Shown here: positions 16,110-24,415 of the stretch, one piece after another | Layout of the letters: the number at the start of each line of letters is the position of its first letter | How positions within the stretch are numbered: position 1 is the first letter of the stretch | NCBI GenBank assembly: GCA_964612295.1 | Contig: CAZTDY010000009.1 | Location: 31,601-95,600, forward strand | Reading direction: 5' to 3' | DNA: 64,000 bases | DNA from: CAYQJL01 sp964612295 | GTDB taxonomy: Bacteria; Eisenbacteria; RBG-16-71-46; CAIMUX01; WJJG01 | Notes under the pieces: generated by a model | Databases searched by the model: none | What the model saw: the letters and a program-made list of their open reading frames with translations, nothing else | Told to the model about the DNA's origin: nothing | Translations under genes and position numbers: made by a program

Positions 16110-19100
16110 CTACTCCCTCACCGCCCGCGGGAAGATCGTCTCGACGAGCCCGGTGACCGCCGCATTGGGGCTCGGAATCGACTCGAGCTCGATCTGCATG
16201 TGCTCTTCGAACGGCGAAGCGTAGCCGAAAACGACTTTCGTAATCGATTGACGGCTGCCTCGCAGGATCAGAGCCGGCGTGCTCGGGCGGCGGCCACGCC
16301 CGCGAGGCAGCTCCGATGCCGTCAGCCTACCTTGCGAGAATCGCAAGCGGGCCCGGAGCTCATCACCCTCCAAGTCGATCACACCCGTCCAACCGCGCCA
16401 CGGTTTGCTCGCCCGCAGACGCTCTTCGAACATCACTTTGAGCTCATCGAGAAGCTGCACGAGATCGTTGATGCGATGGAGTTCGACCAGTCCGCCGCGC
16501 GTGGTCGCATACCCGGCGTGACGCACGAGCCCGAAAAGGAAATCGTCGAAGAGGGATCCGTAGACGTCCTTCTCGATCCTCTTCTGCCCCTTGCGGTGAA
16601 GCTCGCGGTGAACACGATTGAGCAAGGCCAGTCCCACCTGCTCACGCCAGTTCACCTTCGGTTTCGCCTTGTCCGGGGCAGGCGACTTCTTCGCCTTCTT
16701 GCTCTTGAGCTCTGCAACCTCGATGAACTCCAGGTGCGCTTCCTCGTGACGAAGGTGCGCGGAAGCCACCCCCACCAGTCGCTTGCCCTCGAATGCCACG
16801 AAGGCCGGACCCAGCTCGGGCCACCGGGTCAGTCGCACCGGCTCCATGATCTTGTCCATGCGCCGGGTCATGAGGAGATCGGTGACTGCGGGCATGTCAT
16901 CCGGGCGGGCCGGACGGATCGTGATGCCGCGGGGCGCCTTGATCAGCGGCTCTGCAGTGAGTTCACGCTTCATCTCGTGCATGACCCAGACATCCTGCAG
17001 CCCAAACTGCCGGTAGAGCGTGTGGGCGACGTTGCGGGTGCCTGTGTGAAGGCTGGTGGTGGCGCACTCCCGATCATGGTGTTCGTCCAAGCAGGCCGCC
17101 ATGGCGAGACGGGCCAATCCCCGCCGGCGCCAGCGCGGCGCCGTGTGCACCCAATCGACATACCAGGTCGAGAGGGCGGTCTGGTAAGGCATGTCGAAGA
17201 AGAAGGGGAGATTCCAGGTGTTGGCCACCGCGTATCCGTCCACGGTGGGAAAGACCTTCTTCATGCCGCGGTGATAGCAGGTCTGGAAGCCGCAGCCGCG
17301 CAGTTTGTCAAAGGCAAACCGCTTCGCGCGGCGGTCGGCGGCACACTCGAGCGCGTAGCCGGCGCTCACCTGAAACCGCACATCCTGCGCGGCCGCATGA
17401 CGCACGAGGGCATCGCAGGCCCGACCATCGCGCGTCTCGAAGGCCAGCATCAGCGCCACCGCGGCAGCCAGCCCATGATCCGCCGATCGGAGAAACTTGC
17501 GCGCCGGCTTGATCCCTCGCTCATCACGCACCAACAGAAGCCGGGCGATGGCGGGCAGAGACCGAGCCGGGCGGGCGGAAAGACTGTCCTTGGCGCACTG
17601 ATCCAACGTGCGTTTCTCACTCGCCAGGCGCTCCCCCAGCAGCACCAGTGCATCATGCCGGTCGGATGCCGGTTCCTGCGCGTTCGCCAGGATGCGCAAC
17701 CAGTCACGACGGGTGGCGTCTTTGAGCGCATCGGAACCCGGCGCCTGCAAGGGAACGCGCCGCACCGTGTGGCCCTGCCTCTTCAGCCATGCGTAGGCCT
17801 TCGGCCCGACGACCGTGGCGAGGAAGAATGCGATCTGATCCAGCTCGCTGTAGAGCTTGTCATCCAGGTACTTGAGCGGGTTCTTCTTGGGAAGCGCCTT
17901 CCAAAGCCGGCTGACAGCGCGCGGTCCCCAAGTACGCTCGATATCGAGCCAGAAGCGGCGCTGCCGCGCGGTCTCTCGCCTCTCCGAGTAGATCCGGCCA
18001 AGATCGGCGGGATCCTCGTCCGAACAGGCGTTCTCCAATTCAGCCGCGAAGCCCTCTTCACCCAGCTTGCGCAGCAGATGATGTTTGAGATAGAAGGCCA
18101 TTGGCTGCCAGAAGGTGCGCCAGGCCCAACTCACCCGGTGGAGCATCCAGGCGTCGCAGAGCATCTCGGCCAGCGCGGCGATCAATGCGCCCCGGTGACA
18201 ACTCGTGCCCAGAAAGGTCTGCAGCGGATCACGGAACGGCCACTCACTCCAGTAACGACACCCACCGTGGAGCGTAATCTGCCAGTGAGCGAGTTTCTGG
18301 TTGGGGTCCATCACGCGGCGCGTCTCTTTCCAGACCTCTTCGGCCAGCGCGAGCACGTCCTTGGCCCGCGCTCGATCGGCGGGCGTGAACACGACCTTCA
18401 CGCCTCCTCGCTCGAGAGTCTCATAGGAGGCAGCGATCACCGGAGGCACCTGCCACTTCGGATCGCGCTCTAAGCGCCTGGCCGAGCGGCGCGGTCCGGG
18501 CGCCAACCTGGCCAACCAGTGCGTCGCGGCCCAGGTGTTGTAGCGCATCGAGAACATCTCGGCATCGCCGAGAACCAGGACGCGGCCCTTTCCATGGCGC
18601 GACATCGCCGCGACGCAGGATCCGTCCTTGGCACGCAGAAGGGCTCGCGCGCCGGAGGGAGCGGTGATTGGGCCGGGTCGCTGGAGGAGCAGGTCCCCCA
18701 ACTTGAGTCCGAGCCGCTTCCCGGCGGCGGTGAGCTCGAGATCCTCCGGCGAGTAACCTCGGTGGGCATAGAGGTCGGGGGGAAGCTCGCCCACGCTGAG
18801 AAAGGAGTAGCCGAAAACTCGCGCGATCTGCTGGGCGGCGAGGCGATCCACGCTCCGTCCGGACTCCAGCTCGAAGCGCCCCACGCCGGCAGCCACCAGG
18901 AGTGACCCGCCGCGTTTCACGAACGCGCGAATCGTCTCACACTCTTGCGCGCTGTAGGACGCGGCGCTGGTGCTGCAAATGACCAACAGATCGTAGTCGC
19001 GAAGACGCTTCTCGGTGAGGCGTCCCCTGTTGTCGGTACTGCGGAAGGTGCGCAGTGGCCTCAGCCAGCTGACGACCTCTCCGTAGCCCGCATCGCGCGA

Positions 19101-19151
19101 CCGATCCACCATCACTAGAATCGGATCCGCGTGCACGATCGATGTGAACAT
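16110..19151 (-). CDS. Large multidomain protein: DUF4350/ThuA-like N-terminus, helical core, GNAT domain(s) and SCP2-like C-terminus
   Basis: A 1013-residue protein without signal peptide. The ATG at 19151 follows GGGAGAG. Residues about 8-200 resemble the Rossmann-like amidotransferase fold of DUF4350/ThuA proteins (YDLLVICSTSAASY, AFVKRGGSLLVAAGVGRFE, GKGRVLVLGDAEMF). Residues about 230-470 are helical and resemble a peptidase-like region with no HEXXH. Residues about 480-620 look like HEAT repeats. A GNAT acetyltransferase core follows (RWRRRGLARLAMAACLDEH as the acetyl-CoA loop; TGTRNVAHTLYRQFGL), then a second GNAT-like start (ITIRPARPDDMPAVTDLL). The last ~100 residues look like an SCP2 sterol-carrier domain, as in Eis-type acetyltransferases. 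A Lys/Ala/Pro-rich linker (KKAKKSPAPDKAKPK) lies in the second GNAT part. The combination is unusual; the function is unknown. Confidence 0.78.
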   Translation of the reverse strand: MFTSIVHADPILVMVDRSRDAGYGEVVSWLRPLRTFRSTDNRGRLTEKRLRDYDLLVICSTSAASYSAQECETIRAFVKRGGSLLVAAGVGRFELESGRSVDRLAAQQIARVFGYSFLSVGELPPDLYAHRGYSPEDLELTAAGKRLGLKLGDLLLQRPGPITAPSGARALLRAKDGSCVAAMSRHGKGRVLVLGDAEMFSMRYNTWAATHWLARLAPGPRRSARRLERDPKWQVPPVIAASYETLERGGVKVVFTPADRARAKDVLALAEEVWKETRRVMDPNQKLAHWQITLHGGCRYWSEWPFRDPLQTFLGTSCHRGALIAALAEMLCDAWMLHRVSWAWRTFWQPMAFYLKHHLLRKLGEEGFAAELENACSDEDPADLGRIYSERRETARQRRFWLDIERTWGPRAVSRLWKALPKKNPLKYLDDKLYSELDQIAFFLATVVGPKAYAWLKRQGHTVRRVPLQAPGSDALKDATRRDWLRILANAQEPASDRHDALVLLGERLASEKRTLDQCAKDSLSARPARSLPAIARLLLVRDERGIKPARKFLRSADHGLAAAVALMLAFETRDGRACDALVRHAAAQDVRFQVSAGYALECAADRRAKRFAFDKLRGCGFQTCYHRGMKKVFPTVDGYAVANTWNLPFFFDMPYQTALSTWYVDWVHTAPRWRRRGLARLAMAACLDEHHDRECATTSLHTGTRNVAHTLYRQFGLQDVWVMHEMKRELTAEPLIKAPRGITIRPARPDDMPAVTDLLMTRRMDKIMEPVRLTRWPELGPAFVAFEGKRLVGVASAHLRHEEAHLEFIEVAELKSKKAKKSPAPDKAKPKVNWREQVGLALLNRVHRELHRKGQKRIEKDVYGSLFDDFLFGLVRHAGYATTRGGLVELHRINDLVQLLDELKVMFEERLRASKPWRGWTGVIDLEGDELRARLRFSQGRLTASELPRGRGRRPSTPALILRGSRQSITKVVFGYASPFEEHMQIELESIPSPNAAVTGLVETIFPRAVRE

Positions 19152-19253
19152 GGACTCTCCCATCATTTCACTGGATGCGCTGACCACACTCCACCAAGAG
19201 AACCTTCGCCGCCCGGGGGAAATCTTTTCACACCGGCGGCGGCCTGGTCCGGG

Positions 19254-20471
19254 CTAGCTCGTGTAGCGCAGGAATCGAGCGCCCAGAGCAGTGAACACGG
19301 CCGCGTAGGCCAGCAGAATCAGACAGGGAAGAACGACCGCCTCGGCTCCAGCCCCGTAGGAGATCAGCGCGTGGAATCCGTCCAGAGCCCAGGCAGCCGG
19401 AGAGATATGCCCCGCGGTACGCAGCCAGGACGGCACGACCTCGAGAGGCCACCAACACCCTCCCATGGCTCCAAGAAAGAGGGATACGACCAGGACGACT
19501 GCGGTCGCCTGCTCAACCCGGCGCAAGACCGCGCCCCAGAAGAGCGAAATCGAGGCGACCGTCAGCGCGAGGCACAGGACCACCGCGGCGAGCCCCACCG
19601 GGCTGTTGCCCAGATAGACGCCGAGCAGGAACTTGCCGGCAAGGATCAGGATGATGGCCTGCAGAAGCGCCAGCAGCGTCCGGCCCAGTAGTTTGCCCAC
19701 CAGGATCCCCGAATGGGAGACGGCGTAGGTGGCGATGCGCGGCAGAATCTGATCCTGCTTCTCCTGCGTGAGGAAAACGGCCCCATAGATGGCGGTGTTG
19801 ATCAGCATGAAGAGCGTCAGCGTCGCCGGAAAGCTCTGCCCCTTGCCGGAGGGAACCGGTCGGCCGCGACCGGCCGTCTTCGCCTCCACGAATACACGAC
19901 TCGATTCGGCCGCGGTGGCAACGAAGGCGGCTTCGAACGCTTCGTCAATCACGAGCAGCGGTGAGTTCGCGCTCGGCTCACCGGGCGTGGGGCCGGGGCC
20001 CGCGATCTTCCGCTGCGCCTCGGCCAGATTCGTGATGGTCTCGATGATCGCGCGCTGCAGATGCATCTCGGCCGTGATGGTCGCCTCGTCGTTGGTGTTC
20101 GGACGCCTATGCAACCGGAGCGTGACCTGGTGTCCCAAGGCCACGCTGTCCTGGAAGCCGACCGGAATGTGGAGGCAGCGTGGCCGCGAGGCGATCGAAT
20201 CGGCGTCGATCACGGCCATCCGCGCGACGTTGAAACCCTCGGCGGTCAGGGCGTCGCAGAAAGAGCCGGAGAGAAACGACTGATCCTCGTCCGCAACCAG
20301 GAGGTTGATCCGGACGGTCTGAACACCTCCCCCACTGTTCATCGCACCGAATGCGTAGATGAAGACGACGGGCATGATGACCATCCAGAAGATCGACGGA
20401 CGATCCTTCACCGTCTGCAGCAGGTCGACCATGGCCATTGAGAACACTCGTCTCAGCATCTCGATCCTCAT
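19254..20471 (-). CDS. ABC-2 type transporter permease (second of two)
   Basis: A 405-residue permease with one N-terminal TM helix (about 28-48), a large extracytoplasmic domain (about 50-220) and five to six C-terminal TM helices (ILPRIATYAVSHSGILVGKLLGR onward). The topology matches the NatB/YhaP/DrrB-like ABC-2 family. It begins 3 nt after the stop of the sister permease, and its ATPase lies two genes upstream, so the three genes form one operon. An alternative ATG lies 12 nt inside. Substrate unknown. Confidence 0.9.
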   Translation of the reverse strand: MRIEMLRRVFSMAMVDLLQTVKDRPSIFWMVIMPVVFIYAFGAMNSGGGVQTVRINLLVADEDQSFLSGSFCDALTAEGFNVARMAVIDADSIASRPRCLHIPVGFQDSVALGHQVTLRLHRRPNTNDEATITAEMHLQRAIIETITNLAEAQRKIAGPGPTPGEPSANSPLLVIDEAFEAAFVATAAESSRVFVEAKTAGRGRPVPSGKGQSFPATLTLFMLINTAIYGAVFLTQEKQDQILPRIATYAVSHSGILVGKLLGRTLLALLQAIILILAGKFLLGVYLGNSPVGLAAVVLCLALTVASISLFWGAVLRRVEQATAVVLVVSLFLGAMGGCWWPLEVVPSWLRTAGHISPAAWALDGFHALISYGAGAEAVVLPCLILLAYAAVFTALGARFLRYTS

Positions 20472-20474
20472 AAC

Positions 20475-21821
20475 TTAGTTACCCTGCATCATGCGGCGCT
20501 GCAGGGCCCATCCTCCCAGAACAACACTCAGCAACCCGATACCGCCCAGGACCAGGAGCTCGGTGGCAATACTCGCGATACCGGCATCCGAGAAGAGCAG
20601 CGTCTTGAATCCCTCGCTCGACCAGTAGTTCAGGGAGAGAACCGACAGATTGCGCAAAAAAGCGGGAAGCATGTCCAGCGGGATCCAGGAGCCACCCAGG
20701 AAGGCCATCATCATCACGATGATCGAGGCTACCGTTCCGCCCTGTTGCTCGGAGCGCGCCGCACCGAAGACCAGGGACAGCAGTCCGGTGACGGCCGCCA
20801 AGAAGGCCACACAGAGGAGGGCGAAGGCGGGCAGATCGGCCCGGGCTTTGAGCAGAAGCGCGCCCACCACGGCCATCGCGGTCGCGACGAGCAGGCCCAT
20901 GACCATCGTGGAGAGCATCTTTCCGGCCACCACGCTCCACCCGCGGATCGGCAAGGTCAGCTGGCGCGCCAGCGTGCCCATCGTCCGTTCGCGCGGAATG
21001 TCCGCCATGAAGCCGAGTGCGAGAATCGCCAACGCAAATGTGGCCATCCCCGGCAGCACATACCGAAAGACCATCAGGAAACCCGAGTCGTCATTGTCCT
21101 CTTCCTCGCCGGCATCCGCGTTGGAGGCGGTGTCCGCGTTCGCTTCAGAGGGCTGCGCACCGCCGGCCAGCAGGGAATCCTTGGTGGTTTCCAAACGAAT
21201 CACCGGCGGGAAGGCCAGGCGGCGGATCGATCGCAGGCTGTTGTTCATCGACGTTGCGGTCGCGGCCATGAGTTCATTATCGAGAAAGCCACTCCACTCG
21301 GCGTCGGCAGCATTGGCTTCGTTAACCCCGCCGCGGATCATGCCCAGTGGTTCGGCCAGAATGGTGGTCGCGCCATCGAGCAGCTGGGCAATCATCCGGG
21401 CCGCTTCTTCAACCGCCTGCGGGCCGATGGCCTCGGCCGGGTTCTTGATCACCTCGAGCTTGGTCGGGCGGCCGTCGAAGATGTCGTCGCTGAACCCCTT
21501 CGGGATGATAATGGCGCCGGACACCTTGCTCTTGCGAAGAAACGTCTCGGCCTCCTCGCGCGTGACCTCGGTTGTTTCGAAGTACTGCGCGACCTGCTCC
21601 TGCCCGAACGCCCCCATGACGAAGCCGCCGACGAACCCATCGTCCTCATTGACCAGGGCGACCTTGAAGCGTGGAATCTGATCCCCGCCGGCCCCGCCGC
21701 CGAAGGCCAGCGCGATCAGCCCCGAGAAGATAAAGGGGAACAGAAGATAGACGATCGGAGCCAACGGGGACCGCAGCCGCCGCAGCAGATCGTTCATCAT
21801 GACTGTCAGACAGGCACGCAT
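20475..21821 (-). CDS. ABC-2 type transporter permease (first of two)
   Basis: A 448-residue permease: TM1 at about 20-42 (IVYLLFPFIFSGLIALAFGGG), a ~200-residue extracytoplasmic domain ending in an acidic low-complexity stretch (NADTASNADAGEEEDNDDSG), then about five TM helices with PRERTMGTLARQLTLP, the conserved cytoplasmic turn of ABC-2 permeases. The ATG at 21821 follows GGCGAGGGG. It is probably a heterodimer partner of the permease downstream, driven by the ATPase upstream. Confidence 0.9.
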   Translation of the reverse strand: MRACLTVMMNDLLRRLRSPLAPIVYLLFPFIFSGLIALAFGGGAGGDQIPRFKVALVNEDDGFVGGFVMGAFGQEQVAQYFETTEVTREEAETFLRKSKVSGAIIIPKGFSDDIFDGRPTKLEVIKNPAEAIGPQAVEEAARMIAQLLDGATTILAEPLGMIRGGVNEANAADAEWSGFLDNELMAATATSMNNSLRSIRRLAFPPVIRLETTKDSLLAGGAQPSEANADTASNADAGEEEDNDDSGFLMVFRYVLPGMATFALAILALGFMADIPRERTMGTLARQLTLPIRGWSVVAGKMLSTMVMGLLVATAMAVVGALLLKARADLPAFALLCVAFLAAVTGLLSLVFGAARSEQQGGTVASIIVMMMAFLGGSWIPLDMLPAFLRNLSVLSLNYWSSEGFKTLLFSDAGIASIATELLVLGGIGLLSVVLGGWALQRRMMQGN

Positions 21822-21842
21822 GGCCCCTCGCCTCCCAACTCG

Positions 21843-22772
21843 CTAGTCGCGTAACTCCCGGCCGGTCAGCTTCAGAAAAACACCTTGGAGACTGGGCTGT
21901 TGAATGGAGATGTCATCGATCGAGAGGCCCTGCGCCAGGAGGCGCCCGAGAACCTGGGCCACTTCACCCTCGCCGGAGCCCACGTCGACCATGGCATGAC
22001 CATCTTCGACGTGGACGACGCGCACGGCGGTTTCGGCTTTCATCAGGACATCGATGTCGGCCGCGCGAAACGCGCCACGAAGCGTGAGGATCTCGCCCTC
22101 GCCCACACTGCGTTTGAGCTCGTCGAGCGTACCTTCGGCCAGGACGCGCCCCTCGTCCATGATGCCGATCCGGTCACACAGGTCCTGCGCCTCTTCGAGG
22201 TAGTGCGTCGTGTAGAGGACGGCCGTTCCCTTCTTGGCTTCGGTGCGCACGACTTCCAGAATATTGAGACGGGCCTGAACATCGATGCCGACGGTCGGCT
22301 CATCCAGAAGCAGCAGGCGGGGGTTGTGGATCATGCCCACCGCGAGATTCAGGCGGCGCTTCATCCCGCCCGAGAATTTGCGCGTCGGCTCCCGGCCCCG
22401 ATCCTGGAGCCCCACGGTTTCGAGCACCTCTTTGATCCGGGTCTTCAACTCCCCACCGCTCAGTCCCGCGAGTTGTCCCCAGAAACGGAGATTCTCATGA
22501 GCCGTCAGGTCTCCGTAGATGGCGGTCTCCTGGGGAACGACGCCGATCCTCTGTTTGAATTCGAGCGGATCGCTCGAGAGGGGAATCCCTTCGAGTTCGA
22601 TCCGGCCCGCGTCCGGTTTCAGAAGACCGCAGGTACAGGAGATCGTGGTCGTCTTGCCGGCCCCGTTGGGACCCAAGAGTCCGTAGATCTCGCCGGGCTT
22701 GACCTGGAAGGAGATGTTGTCCACCGCCTTCAAGGAGCCGTAGGACTTCGAGAGCGTCTCGACCGTGAGCAT
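21843..22772 (-). CDS. ABC transporter ATP-binding protein (NatA/CcmA-like, ABC-2 exporter)
   Basis: A 309-residue ATPase with Walker A GPNGAGKT at 36-43, signature FSGGMKRRLNLAVGM, Walker B LLLLDEPT and the VGIDVQARLNILEVV region typical of drug/sodium ABC-2 exporters. The C-terminal ~70 residues form the extra regulatory domain of this subfamily (VRVVHVEDGHAMVDVGSGEG). The ATG at 22772 with GGGG upstream is preferred over the GTG 6 nt earlier. It heads the operon with the two permeases. Confidence 0.93.
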   Translation of the reverse strand: MLTVETLSKSYGSLKAVDNISFQVKPGEIYGLLGPNGAGKTTTISCTCGLLKPDAGRIELEGIPLSSDPLEFKQRIGVVPQETAIYGDLTAHENLRFWGQLAGLSGGELKTRIKEVLETVGLQDRGREPTRKFSGGMKRRLNLAVGMIHNPRLLLLDEPTVGIDVQARLNILEVVRTEAKKGTAVLYTTHYLEEAQDLCDRIGIMDEGRVLAEGTLDELKRSVGEGEILTLRGAFRAADIDVLMKAETAVRVVHVEDGHAMVDVGSGEGEVAQVLGRLLAQGLSIDDISIQQPSLQGVFLKLTGRELRD

Positions 22773-22870
22773 AGGCACCCCATCCGTCGCATCAGAAACG
22801 AGAAGTCAGGTCGCAATTGGGTCAGCCTAGCAGGCGGAAGGGCCACCGACAAGGGCGGGGCGAACGATCG

Positions 22871-24412
22871 TTATCCCATGAACAGCTTGACCAGCGTGTT
22901 CTTCATCGGCAGATGGGAGCGCAGTAACATTTCTTTCTCTTCGGAGCCGTATACGCGCAGCCAGCGGAGAATCAAGAACTGACCCAGGGTTACGCCGCCC
23001 AATACCGCAACGAGCACCACCGGATGGGTAAGCTGCGTTCGGACAAACCACAGCGGGAGCACGACCCCTGAGCCGAGCAACACCTTGGCGAAGGTCCCCC
23101 AGGGGATCTTCATCTGAGGGACGAGCCGTCTCGTGACGAAGTACTGCAGGATGCCGGTTAGAAGCAGCGCGATCGCCACGGGCGGGATGCCGCCCCAGAT
23201 GCCGTAGCGAGGGATGAAGACAAAGTCGAGCGCGACATTGATGATCGCACCCACGATCGCAATCAAGGTGTTGACGAGGACCTTCTCCTTGACGTAGAGC
23301 GCCATGCGCAGCGGCGTCACCAAGAAGGACAACAGGAAGATCAGACTGAAGACCTGGCAGAGCGGGGCCCCCCGGAACCTCTCGACTCCGTAGAGCGCAA
23401 GGTACGCCTGACCGCCCAGAACCGCACCGGTCACGGCGACGGGCACGACCAACACGAACAGGAGACGGAAGTAGAGGTGAACGCCGCGAATCAGATCCTC
23501 ACCGCGGCGCGCGTGCGCTTCCGAAAGCGAGGCGAGAACGATCGGCCAGATCGCAAGAGGCACGAACTCCAGGAGCATTTGCGGGAGGTTGTAGGCAGTG
23601 TTGAAGTCGGTCACATCGGCCGGGAGCCAGTAGTGACCGATGATGAGCGTCTCTGAAGACCGCCAGAGCACCTGATTGATGAGCGCCCCCAGGGCGATGG
23701 GCAACGCATAGCGCATGATGCGCGCGGTGGAGATGCCCTCCCCCTGATCGGCCCGCACCCAGGGAATCGCGCGCGGCAACCAGGGTGCCAGGAGCAAGAT
23801 CCCCGCGATGAAGCTCACGGCAACAGCCAAGAGCACGCCGACCAGGTTCATGCCCCGCGTGAACATCAGGGTGAGTAGCCCGACGAGCACGAGCTTCTGC
23901 ACCACCGTTGCGAGGGCGAACTGCCGCATGCTCCGTACGGCCATGAAGATGTGGCTGACCGTGTTCCACAGAATCTCCGCGAGGATCAGCGCAGCCCCCA
24001 GGGGCAGGATGTCGCCCAGGTCGGCGCGGAACGCCTCGTGGAAGAGCCCCACCAACGGATGCCGCACCAGATAGACCACGGCCAGCACAACCACCCAAGC
24101 CAGGAGCTGGTAGCCGAGCCCACGCCAGAGAAGCTGCCGGGCTCCGCGCGCGTTGTTCTTCACCCGCATCTCGGGAAGGAACTGGAGCATCGACTGTGCA
24201 ATGCCCATGGCCATCGCCAGGGAGAGGAAACGCGCGATGTTGAGAAAGACTCCATAGACGCCGTAGGCGTGTTCGCCGAGTCCCCGCACGATGAACGCGT
24301 TGGAGGCCAGGGAGAGGACGGCCACCAAGACCTTGGCCAGGAATCCCCAGGCCAATGCGCTGGGCACCTCCTGCGAGGTGCGAACCGATGACTCGCCCTG
24401 GCTCTGGGTCAC
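22871..24412 (-). CDS. Polysaccharide flippase (MATE/Wzx-like, MOP superfamily)
   Basis: A 513-residue integral membrane protein with about 14 TM helices and the N-terminal pattern WGFLAKVLVAVLSLASNAFIVRGLGEHAYGVYGVFLNIARFLS found in O-antigen/teichoic-acid flippases. It likely moves undecaprenyl-linked oligosaccharides across the inner membrane (family role). It starts at GTG 24412, 3 nt after the stop of the large membrane protein upstream, so the two are coupled. The set with the GT2 gene suggests surface-glycan assembly. Confidence 0.85.
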   Translation of the reverse strand: MTQSQGESSVRTSQEVPSALAWGFLAKVLVAVLSLASNAFIVRGLGEHAYGVYGVFLNIARFLSLAMAMGIAQSMLQFLPEMRVKNNARGARQLLWRGLGYQLLAWVVVLAVVYLVRHPLVGLFHEAFRADLGDILPLGAALILAEILWNTVSHIFMAVRSMRQFALATVVQKLVLVGLLTLMFTRGMNLVGVLLAVAVSFIAGILLLAPWLPRAIPWVRADQGEGISTARIMRYALPIALGALINQVLWRSSETLIIGHYWLPADVTDFNTAYNLPQMLLEFVPLAIWPIVLASLSEAHARRGEDLIRGVHLYFRLLFVLVVPVAVTGAVLGGQAYLALYGVERFRGAPLCQVFSLIFLLSFLVTPLRMALYVKEKVLVNTLIAIVGAIINVALDFVFIPRYGIWGGIPPVAIALLLTGILQYFVTRRLVPQMKIPWGTFAKVLLGSGVVLPLWFVRTQLTHPVVLVAVLGGVTLGQFLILRWLRVYGSEEKEMLLRSHLPMKNTLVKLFMG

Positions 24413-24415
24413 GGT

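Noticed and set aside
16200..18473. A 757-residue open frame on the plus strand
   Set aside because: It is antisense to the real 1013-residue gene and shows no family-like sequence; long antisense frames are common in GC-rich genes.
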